This document shows, piece after piece, positions 43,048 through 55,000 of a DNA stretch of 64,000 nucleotides. Under the pieces are notes generated by a model that had not been told where the DNA came from, searched no databases, and saw only the letters and a program-made list of their open reading frames with translations. Source of the stretch: Microplitis mediator. Its lineage: Eukaryota > Arthropoda > Insecta > Hymenoptera > Braconidae. How positions within the stretch are numbered: position 1 is the stretch's first letter; each line of letters starts with the position of its first letter. The stretch covers positions 496,001 to 560,000 of the forward strand of contig NC_079974.1 of the NCBI RefSeq assembly GCF_029852145.1, read 5' to 3'. The position numbers and the translations under genes are program-made.

Positions 43048-46000
43048 TGTAATTGATTATAAAATTTTTTTAGCAACTTGATCGACTAAATTAACAATTA
43101 AAATTATTTTCGTATGGTAAATATTTATATCATAATTATACTCATAACCTGATTCTATTGTCAATGATGGTTTTGATTAAGGTTCGGTAAAAAAAGTTGG
43201 AGTAAAAATATAAAGCTATTAAAAAATAACAAGATGTATTATTTAGCAACTAAATTAGGTTTTATTTAATTAACTTACCTTAATTACTACTGTTCAGTTG
43301 TATTTAAAAATTATCGTAATTAATTTTGCCCTGAATTTGATAATTCTATGACAGAATAAAAAGTCCTTAAGCGAGGCGCCACTAGTAATCATTGTAGAAT
43401 CCGGGGAATCACTAATGAATTAGTGAATCTAATTCAAAATCACTAATTTTGTAGTGAATTTTAAGATCACTATTTCAATTAGTGAAATTTTCACTTATTT
43501 AGTTTTAGAGAGTAAACTCTAAGTGTTTTTCATTTTATTTCTTTATTATTTATTTATTAATATTAAAATATTAAAAATAATTTAAAAATCACGATTTGAG
43601 GTTAGCCTCAACGCATATGTATCACACTGTTTGTTTTGATTTTGTGGCGCATCGAAACGCGCATAGGGGAATCAATTATCCTAGCGAGAATGCAGAGTGG
43701 GGAGAAGGGGAAAAAGCAATTTTAGAGAATGGTCCTGTACGAAGAGAGCAACTTTAGAGAGCTTCGACTGTAATCAGTTTCACAACGACTTGCCTGAACA
43801 TGGAGTGGGAATTTAAGGCCGTGCTAAAAAATTAATATAATGATCAAAATTCGAAATGATTTGCTTTCAAAAATTATTTTATTGACTAGCATGTGAGCGT
43901 GGATCCTACGGCTTCGAGTGCCGGAAAACTTGTGATAATTGTCTCAATGAACGGTGCGACGGATATGATGGTAAATGTAACTCTGGATGTGTTCAATCCA
44001 CAGATCGTTTTCATATCCCACCTTACTGTGATATTGGTAAAATATATTAATCATTAAATTCGAACTAAGAACAAAGAATTGATTTCTTACAACTTAACGA
44101 TTCAAACATTAATTTTTTTTATTTTCTCAAGTCATCGAGTCTCCACCGGCTCCTAGTATCGATCATATTAATGAAACCACTGTGAGAATATTTTTACCGG
44201 AATTGAATGAATATAAACATGTTATAATCTTATTCATATTTGAAATTGAGGTAATTATTTTTTTATGATTCATTAATATGATTATGAAAACATATATATA
44301 TTTAATATAAATTATTTTTTATTACAAAAAAAAAAAAAAAATTATTTAATAGTCAGATTCAGAAAAAAGTCAAAGTAAACTTGCAACAGATGAAGTAATT
44401 GACATCAATAATATTAAAAAAAAAATTTACTCCACAATTTTTACTAACTTGACTATTGGTACAAAGTATTCGGTAAGATCATTAGCAACTATTCATTATG
44501 ATGAGAATCAATATAAACATATGGAAGGAGCATGGAAAACATTTTCGACTTTATGTGATTGTAAGTTTTTCAATTTCATTTCTTAATTTCGTTTAATAGT
44601 ATCTTATACATCTTGTGGAATCAGTATTATACTTGAGTATGGGTTTGGTGGCATGTGAAGCGAGTGTTGTCATCCCAAGTAACACGTACTTACGTAAGTG
44701 CTCTTGTATACGAGTCTGGTGCAAGGCCTATCCCGCATGAAAAAAATGTATATTTTTATATTATAAACGAAAATATATAATTATATAAAACGGCAAAAAT
44801 TTATGTATGTTTGAATATAATGTGCATATAACGTGAAAGTATATTTTTTTCCTATAACATAAACTATAAAAGAAAATATATATTTTATTATAGAGCATTG
44901 CAAATTTTCAAAATATAATTTGCCGGTTATAAATTCCAATATAACTAAATATAATCGAGACACATATTTTAATGTATAGTAACTGTTATAAAATGAAAAA
45001 ATAATTTTCATTATATTTTTCCACTATATCGTATTATATATTGGATAATATACTTAAAAATATATAATATAAATATTTTTTTAATCGCCAAAATGAACAT
45101 TCAATTTATCAGTTTAACTCAGGAAAGAAAATAAAGGTACAGATTAATGAAGAAAGAACAGATATCTCAGTACATATTAAGTAGATCTGACCATAGATGT
45201 TTATATGTAAGTGTGCGTTTCAATCAGGGGATGTCAACCTACGACTCTGACTATAAAAAACCGAATTAAACTTTTTTAGGTTTAAAACATGATATAGGCT
45301 TGGAATAAACCTTTTAGACTTAAAATTTTATAAGTCGATAATATATATTAGCTTATATATTCACATTATAAAATTACTTATGTGTTTATTATATAATTTT
45401 CAATATATGGAGTTCATATAGCTTGAATATATGCCAACATATAATATTATATATCATATTTGTATATTTTAAAAATATATAATTATATAATTAAAACGGC
45501 AAAAAAATAGTTATTTTAATATACATGACTTCTTATATTAATAATTATATTGTAATATAAACTGTGTTATATAATTCAGTATAATTTTAGGATATAAATT
45601 ATTTTCATGCGGGATAGTTACTATAGTGTCTCCTTCTACGTATGTGTCTTTCGCAAGATTGTGTAGCAGGGCACTGACTAGAAAATTTGCATGATTTGCT
45701 CATGGTATTGTAGGCATCAATATTGAAGATATCTCCAACACGGTGCAGCTAATAGTTTCTGACGCATTTCTTGCCCTAAAAACTTGCAACAGATACTTGC
45801 GCATGGCTTGCTCAAGATCTGCTTAAGACGTGCGATACTCCCCATACTATTCCTTCCCCCACCAGTTTTCACTTGAGCAGATCTTGAGCAAGCCATGGCC
45901 AAAGTAGATTTAACATTCTTCCGGAGCCGATTTCCCCCTAAAATTGAATAGTATCTTCACCAAAATGCATGTGTAAGACTAGCATAAGACTTGCAATTTA

Positions 46001-49000
46001 TATCTGCCCCAATTATCTAGAGCAAACCTCATAGGCAAATGGTGACGCTAGCAACTATCAAACATTCACTTATCAACAGTTGATTCAATAAAAAAAACCT
46101 TAACTTTGGTGTTATGCCGTATCAATTAATAGAGATATGTAAGGTTATAACATTCAGGTGACGTTGCATAAAGTCGTCCCGATAAAAGCTTGGGATTTTT
46201 TTCCCACCAGTTCTTTCCCCTACTACCATGATATTATAATGAGCGCATGCGCCATTTGAATGTGCGCATGTGCAAAGCCACCAAAACCAACATTTAAAAG
46301 GTGGGGGAAGAAACCGTGGTGGGAAAAAAATCCCAAGCTTTCGTTGGGATGACTATAGATCTACACATGTGTAGTCTGCGCAGACTACAGATTTTGGTCA
46401 CGTTTATAAGGCAGCTAAATTCAAAGTGACGTCATGAAAGAGGGAGGTAATAGACTCGTTAGTGGTTTGAACCATTAAGAAGGAATGTACTCCATCTTTT
46501 TCACTAAAAATTCATGATTTAATGTATATTAAATAACACTTCTGACCAATCAGAAAGAATTGTACTTCAATATAAAATTTTATCAGCCTGACTTTAGCCA
46601 ATCAGCGGCGTATTCTTCGGACATGAATTACAAAAATTATTTATTTATTTATTTTTTTAGGGGACTCAAAGTTTGAAATTAAATCTAGCGAAAGAAGTAT
46701 ATCACTCGAAAGAATGTCTCAGAAGGTAAACAATGAATCTAAAAAGTTGTTCAAATCAATTATATATGTGATATAAACTTTTAATATTAATTATCTTAAT
46801 TATTTCTTAAAGCAAGCTTCTTCATGTTCTGATAGTTGGTACAATGTTGAACTGAAAATGATATCCAATTCTAACAAATCCTATCCCATAAATATAAATC
46901 ATGTTCCTCACAAATTTCCCATGTTATTTACAAATTTAGCTCCATTTACACACTATAGAATTTGTGTAAATAATGCAGATGTAAAATTTAATTTCTGCCA
47001 GGAAATTCATACACTTGAAGCTGGTAACGTATAATTATGCATTTATGAAACACCTAATATCGAAATAATTAAAACTTTAAAATTTTGAATCATATAGAAC
47101 CATCAGAAGTTGAGTTGATAAAACATGATTCAGTATATGCGACAGGAGCAGAAATTGGGTGGTTTCCTCCAATATTTCCCAATGGAAAAATCCTGGGTTA
47201 TAATTTGACAATTCGAGTAATTAATTATTCATAATAATTATTGAAAGTAGGAGACTGGGTACGGTTATCTCACGGATTGATTGGCACAGCGGTCATTGAT
47301 CGGTGTCGAAGAATCACGAGGGCATCACCTCCCTTTCGACGCCGATCAATGTTCGTATTTCATTCGTTAAGTTTTCTGTTATGCTCCGGGTCCTCCCCCC
47401 CCCTTGAGTTAAACTACACTTTGATTTGGCTTAAATAATCAAAGCGCCTAAAAGCTCATAAAGTAAGAAATTTATCAGGAAATAAACAAGTGGGTAATAG
47501 CTTGTTCGAAACTGAATAGTAACAAGTAGTCTACTTGCCCTACTACGAAACTTTGTGGCGAAAAATTGCCGTAGTCAAATAAAAAGTTGAATAAAATAGA
47601 GAAAAATCTCGTAAATCTCCCGGTACAAAAACCCGGAAAAAAAAGGTGTAATTTTTTTTGTTATTAACAAAAACGTTTTGCAAGTAAAGCCTCAGTCTAC
47701 TTTGACGGAATACTGGATAAAGATTTTTCTCATGCAGTTAATGAAATGTACAAAATAAAATAATTCAATCTTTTATGAATCGTTTGGTCACAAAGTTTAT
47801 ACGAAAATGTTAATTATTAATTATGAAAATAATTATTTAATTTAATCAATACAAAAAAATACTAACCTAACAGCTGCTGTTTGTACCGACGTGGTCTGCG
47901 CATATTTATAGTGGGGAGAAGTTGCGCGCGTCGCTATGACTTATTTAAAATTCCAAGTGCGTGAATTATTTTATTTCAGGCAATTATTTATTTTAATATT
48001 ATAAATTCAATTAATAAATGAAAAATTTTTATAACAATTGATAAAATTTTTAAAATTATTAATATATACTGTGCTTGGAATTTTAAATAAGTCTCTTTAT
48101 TTCCTGAGATGGTAGTAGTGTTTGGCCCAAAAGAGGTATGGACTCGTGGTAGCTGTGGTTAGATACCAAGCGCAGTAATGAATTTTGATTATACCTCCGG
48201 TTAATGTCCATCTTAGCCCGCATGAAAAAACTTTATATGTGAAAACATATATGATAGAATATATGAATATTATAATGTGATATATTGTACAATATATAAA
48301 ATAATATTTATATTTTTGCCGTATTAATATATGATAATATATTGAAAAATAATATATTGCTAGAATATATTATCAATATATTTATCAATATATGACTTTT
48401 TATGTATGTTTTACATATATATTTTAATATATCTTTTTTATATTGATATATTATATTGAAAGTAGTATATTAATTAATATACAGTATTTTTTATATTTTT
48501 TATATATGTTTTCCAATATATTGCAAAATATATGGTTTCCAATATATTGTATAATATATGGCACTTTTTTTACTTTTCTTAGGTTATTGCCAGTAAATAT
48601 AAGGTCAATAAAAAGAAAGAGAAAAAATAATAAGTTTGACTTTTTTTTGTGGAATTGTGTAGAAATTGAAAAAGTATATTAAAAAATAAAATTTTCAATA
48701 TATTGCGAAAAATATAAGTTTTGATATACTGGAAAAATATAATTCCAATATACCGCGAACCATATATTTAATCATATAAATTCTTTCATATATAATCAAT
48801 TATATAGAGACCATATACCACTAATTATATGAGTCAAAATATATGGATATATATATCAAGTTTATTATATTACACTTATAAATTATATATATACTATCCA
48901 TATACGATAAGAATATATTGAGCATTATATGAGATAATATATATAGAAAAATACCAAACATTATATACAAGTAAATATATTATGATAAATATATAATCCA

Positions 49001-52000
49001 ATATATGTAAAAAACATACAATTTTCAATATAGATATTTTTGCCGCTATATATTTATCACATATTCACCATATATTTTGTTATATACTTTTAACAATATA
49101 TAGCTTTTCCATGCGGGAGTCGTCAATTGATTATAATTTTTGACTAAGAGTGTAATCTGGGGCGGAGATAGGGATGGGCTTTGGTCCTGTTACATTAATT
49201 AATTGTGATAACCAACCCGCGAGACAATTATACCCGGTCTCCTATAACGTAAGATTTATTCTGTCTTCAACGAATATTTTTTTTTAAAATTAATTATTAG
49301 GTAATTCAACATGCAGGTTGTGAAGATAATTATTTAGAAACTCCTAAAAGTCTAATGACTCCCCGAACTGTACTATTGAATGATTCGGACAGTTTTAGAA
49401 TGTCATACAAATTTACAGGTTTAATTCCATATGTTATTTATGAAGTTACGATTCTAGCTTATAATTCTAAGAGCCATGGAGTTGAAAGTAAAATACGGAT
49501 TGATACGGATCAATTAGGTAAGAAGTTTAAAATAATCAGTTTACGTTACAATGAATAAAAACAGCCATGTAAGTAAATTATATTGACACAGAAATACCAA
49601 CGGAAATATTTGAAGGCTTAAAATTTGAAAAAAATATAATAACGTGGAAAAAACCATCTAATTGTTCATTAATCACGGGGCCGATTGTCGACGCACGATT
49701 TGTATTAGTTGGACTGAGTGAATATGTCAGAAATTTCAGCTTTCAAAGTTTGAACGGAGAATTCAAAGTATATTTGACAGATATACAAGGAATTTATGGT
49801 AATGAACAATATCGAGCTCGAGTTTATGTACTGCATTATCCCAAACGAATACACAATGAAACAGCTTATGCTGAAATTACTTTCAAGACAGATCCAAGTC
49901 GTAAGTTTTATCATACTGATTAAAAAGTATTTTATCTCTTGACTCAAGAATTACCTTAAATAATTCCGATTATAAACGTAAAAAAATTTGAACACTTATG
50001 TTAATAATAAGAATGAAAAATTTTTGAATATCCAAAAGTGCACGTCTGATACGCGGTTGATCTCATTTTTACAATAGTTTATTTAATTAATTTACTATAG
50101 GTTTATTGATATTCTTTTTTTCCACATAAAAAGAATATTTTTGAGGGTGACCGGCCAAAATCACTCACACACAAACAACTCCGACAATAATAACTCAACA
50201 AAATTGACTCGTGACCACAATAACTCGAACAAAAATAACTAAAAACTTTAATAACTTAATCAAAAATAACTTGTGACCATAATCCCTAAAATTCATAAAA
50301 TATTAAGATTTCCATTAAAATTTAATTTATGTACTGAGTATACACAAATTTCTACAGAGTATTATAAATACTGGTATTATTGAGAGGGTTTAATTTAAAA
50401 ATAGTGGAAACCTAAACATGCAAACATGCAAATAACCTTCTCAATAAGACAATTTATAGATAAATTGAGAAAAATATAGATAGCCCGAACTGGGAATCGA
50501 ACCCAGACCAATTCGGTATCGCGCCGAGTGCTCTACCAGTTGAGCTATCCGGCCCTATACTATATTCCATTCAATTTAAAAACATAAAATAATAAATTAT
50601 AATTTGAATACCTTCCACATAATAGATTTATTTAATCATTAATCCATACCTTCTAGTCATTAATGTCTCGAGTTATCATTGTCAAAAGTTATAATTGTTT
50701 GAGTTATTAGTGTCAAAAGTTATTATTGTTCGAGTTATTATATTCCGAGTTATTTTTGTTCGAGTTATTATTACCGAGTTATTTTGACCTATAACCATTT
50801 TTGAGCTAAAAAAAAAAAAATAAAGCGCGCAATAACTACACAAAAAGACATTTTGAATTTCGCGCTCCCGGTGCGACCGCTAAAATGACTGCAGTGCACG
50901 TTGTACATTAAACGTACAGTAGATGATACCTTCACGTCAATTAGATAAAGATAGCTAGTGATAGTAAATCCCGTGAGAAGAAAGAGAACACAAACTGAAC
51001 AGAGTTTTATGTTGTAAAATTGTAGGTTTTAAGTTTTTGTTAATTATAACCAATCAACAAAAGATTAGACAGTGAATTTCAATAAGGTTCTTCTTATTAA
51101 AAAAATCAAGATATTAAAAAAAGAAATGTTTTAATTAATGGTGTTTTTTAAAAATTATCGTGTTTACAAAGTTTTATACAAGATAACTGACCTCAAATAT
51201 TTTTGGGACTGGAATATTTATTTTTAAAAAATTTTTTCGTTAAATTGAGTTGAAACTAAGACCGAATTGAAGATTAATGAATTGTCTACATGCCCTCTCG
51301 AGTCATAACACAAATTCTAGTTTGTCCTCAAAAGCCTCAATTCCTTTGATGTTTCATTTGCCACCCAGAAAGTAACTCTACTTTAGTACTCAAAATCCTC
51401 AATGAGAACTATCACGTCTAAATGCGAATAATTCATCGATTTTGAAGTATAACTAAGACCTCAAAATCCTCAACGAATGAAAAGTTATAGTTCGGACTTT
51501 TAAAAATTTTAGATAGAAAAAGGGAAGGGAGAGAAAACGTCGAATGAGACTTTTTAGGTTCAAATGCGGATAAAATTATTCCTGTACGTTTTGAGTATTT
51601 TGAGGCTCTAATCCAGATTATGTTATTCCAGTTTAGTCCTCAAAGTGGTCAAATTGGTCGTAACTACTACTTTGAGGACTAAACTAGAATAACTTTCTGT
51701 ACTGTTGTCAATCTTTAAATTCTAAATTGATCCTCAAAAACTTAATTGAGAACTTTGAAACATAAATCCGAATTTTTTATTTGACTCGGGCTGATTAAAA
51801 AAAAAAAAAGATTCAAAATGATTCAATTTTAATATTATATAGATAACACTCATCATTGAGTAAACCGTTTTGTTCAATCAGAGTGATAGTATGTGATCTA
51901 TCGCATTTCTATGTACTTGAGGGTGTAAGAGAGAGTTAAATTGAGTGAATTGGACGAAAATTTTTTAGCGGTTATAGCGCACACCTTACGTCGCGCGTTA

Positions 52001-55000
52001 TGAAGCGTGCAATTAAAATAATCATCAATAAATTATATTCTTGAATTAAGGATTTTTTTTTTATTAAAAGTATTTTTTCGCTCAGTGCCTACTAAAATGA
52101 AAATATATATTTTTATTTTTTTTTTCGATAAATTATTGAAATTATATTATTCAATAGCACCACCGAAAGTTGAAAAATTAGAAATTGTGGAAGTCAATCA
52201 GCAAGAAGAAACGATGACATTGCGATGGGAAAAACCACTGCCACCGACAAATGGAGAAATTATTTATTATGCAATCAGATTTTCGGGAATAAATATTGAA
52301 ACTACTGATGTTGCTCATGTATATCCCAATGAAACATGTAAATTGTGGAAAGATTTACTGTGTACGACTATCAAACAACCATTTGGAACTAGGGAATATA
52401 TTGAAGTGAGAGCTTTCAATAAAGGTGTAAATAAAGGTGGAGATGTTAATACAGTTGAATATCAGCAACATGAAGGAGGTAAAATACAAACATAAGTAAT
52501 TTTTAAATATCGATAATAATTGTTTGTTTATTGATACATTATATTTAGCTCCAAGCGCACCTGACATAACATCAGTTAAAGAAATAGATAAAGGAGTAAT
52601 TGAGGTACAATGGAAACATCCTTCAATAACAGGAGGACCGTTGAAAAGTTTTATGATTAGTATCGAAATAATTTCATCACGATTAGAAAAGCTAAGAGAA
52701 GATTATAACAAAATTTTTAAAAAAATTGACTTCCCAATAGCCGAATATAATATAGATTACAGTACTCATATAAATCTGTTACCATCTACTCTATATAAAC
52801 TATCAATAAAAGGCGTCACAAAATTGCAGCATGGTTTAGAATCAATTACAGAAGTTGAAACACGTAATACGTTGGCTTTTGAATTTGAACCACATCTTAT
52901 TGCAAGTGGAGATGATTCAACAATGAAAGTTGTTATACCACCTATAGTTAATAACACGTTTAATAGTATTTTAAATATCGTAGTTAAAGGAGAATCATCG
53001 TGCGAGGAAGGTACAACTTTAGATTCTACTCTTGAAAACGACATTGGATTGGAATATCATGAATCAGCTTGGCTTGCCGCTTCTTTTATGGTATAGACCA
53101 TCACACACTAAGAGGGGGAAGTAGGATATTCCAACCCGAGTGTGTAATTGCGTACCCGGGCCGAAGGTGAGAGTCGCAAGCACGAGGGTTGGGACGTCCT
53201 ACCTTCCTCCTGGGTGTGGATCATATTCTTCACCAAATCTGTGTCTGAAAGCTGAACTTTTTGCCTGTTTGTGGGAAGACTAGCGTATCCTAATCAAGAA
53301 ATTTTATGTGGGACTGTTTGGGAATCCAAAGAAATCCACGTAGGAAGGTATGGGTACCTGGATGCTTGCATTAGAAATTCATCTAGGAAACTATGGATAC
53401 CTGGATTCCCATATTAGGATTTTACTTAGGAAACTGTGAGTACTTAGATTCTGGTTGGGCGCGTTTTCATTCCCAGACAAAACGTCCCCCGACAAAATAT
53501 CCCCAAGAACTCCCACTCGGTTATTTTAGTCGTAATCTTATTCAGAGTAACAATTCTAAACAAGAATTGATGTTGTGAGTATATGTAAAGATGATGTCAC
53601 ATAAACCGCCATTTTGATGTTAAACTGACACGTGTACACTTAAATATCTACTTGAAAACTGGTCGATAATTTGTAGATATCGCGAATTAAAATGTGTAAT
53701 TTGCCGCGTTAACTCGCCAAACTTATAATCTTTATCAAACTTAAAGTTTAATAGACACCGAACAATATTAGGTTTCATCCCAGATGTGTTGGTGGAATCG
53801 TCAGTGAGGCACCTCCAACACATCCTGCCTCATACCTAACACTGAAGTTACCAAAAAATTATAAATGAGTTGGACCTATTACGCCACCGTCCATCGTACG
53901 GTTTTAAATAAAATTAATTATTAAACATTTTAATTTTTATTTAATCTATTACAAGATGGTAAGTAACCGGCTACACGTATGTAATTAAACGCCATCTGTG
54001 TGTACACGGCTGACTTTTCTATTGTTTATGTGCCACATCACCATACAAACTCATTTCAAAACCGTTTCGAATAGAAGTCCCCAGGGTCAACCATCGGGGG
54101 ATATTTTGTCCGGGGGATATTCTGTCCGGGGATCAAAACGCGCCGAACTCTAGATTCCCATGTAAGAGTCTGCGTAGAAAACTGTAGGTATCTGAATTCT
54201 CATGCAGGAAACCTACCAGAGAATCTAAACTGGGTTTCCAAATGAATTTTCACATGGTGTAGATTCATATGGTCATCATTGTAAACCCTATATAGTGATC
54301 CACAATAGATTCCGATATAGCTTAAGATGTCGTAGATTTCCATGGGATACGACATAAGAATCTATATATTGGATCCCTATAGGGAACCATATGGGAATTC
54401 ATCTGAAAACGCCTTGTGGGATCCATCTGAAAATCTAAGCTGGATTTCCACTAAATTGTTTTGATAGGGATGCGCTAATTTTTATAATTTGTTCTCTCAT
54501 AAAAAGTCGAATGACTTTCTCCTCTCTTAACAGGGCAATAATTTCAACTTTCAGCGCGGGTATGGTGAAAAACTTTTATCATGAAATTTCCATAATAGCT
54601 TCGCTTATTATTTATGGACGTTTAATTTTAGACCAGAAAAAAAATGAATCGTGTTTTCACTATTGGAGATGGTGATAGCTACAATGGAAATATAAATTGT
54701 CCGCTCCATGTAGACATATCCTATGCCGTTGTACTTGTAGTTCATGACAGTCAACCAGTAAGCTCAATAATCTGGAAGTCACCAACATTTACAGTTGGAA
54801 CTACTGTCAAAGTTTCTTATGTTTACTGGCTAGTTCCGTTGTTGTTACTTCTAATTCTTGGTAGTGGATTTATATATTTTTACTTGAAAAAGAGGTATGA
54901 CTTTTTATCAATTTTTTTTCGGTTACTGAAGGTGGGAATTTATTTATAATTTATTCTGTTATAGAAACAAAAAAAGTACTGGCTTAAAACCTGATCGTCT

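Larger units (their letters stand above)
42247..43773. mobile_element. Inverted-repeat element (TTACAGTC ends) in intron 7, host of two insertions
   Basis: The left end TTACAGTCTAAGCTCTTTAA and the right end (reverse complement TTACAGTCGAAGCTCTCTAA) pair over about 26 bp, through to AAAGTTGC. Further copies of CTCTAAAGTTGC occur inside. Two other elements are nested in it: 42,294-42,455 and 42,777-43,512. Confidence 0.75.
47248..49244. mobile_element. 2-kb inverted-repeat element (TAGGAGACYGGGTA ends) in intron 13
   Basis: The left end TAGGAGACTGGGTACGGTTA and the right end (reverse complement TAGGAGACCGGGTATAATTG) pair imperfectly. It contains a small hairpin (CATTGATCGG… near 47,292-47,352), an inverted pair at 47,938-48,093 and a nested AT-palindromic MITE. 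The 65-codon frame at 47,241 is not a gene. Confidence 0.6.

Noticed and set aside
47241..47438. 65-codon frame in intron 13
   Set aside because: It sits in the terminal part of an inverted-repeat element. A small hairpin overlaps it and nothing protein-like is seen.
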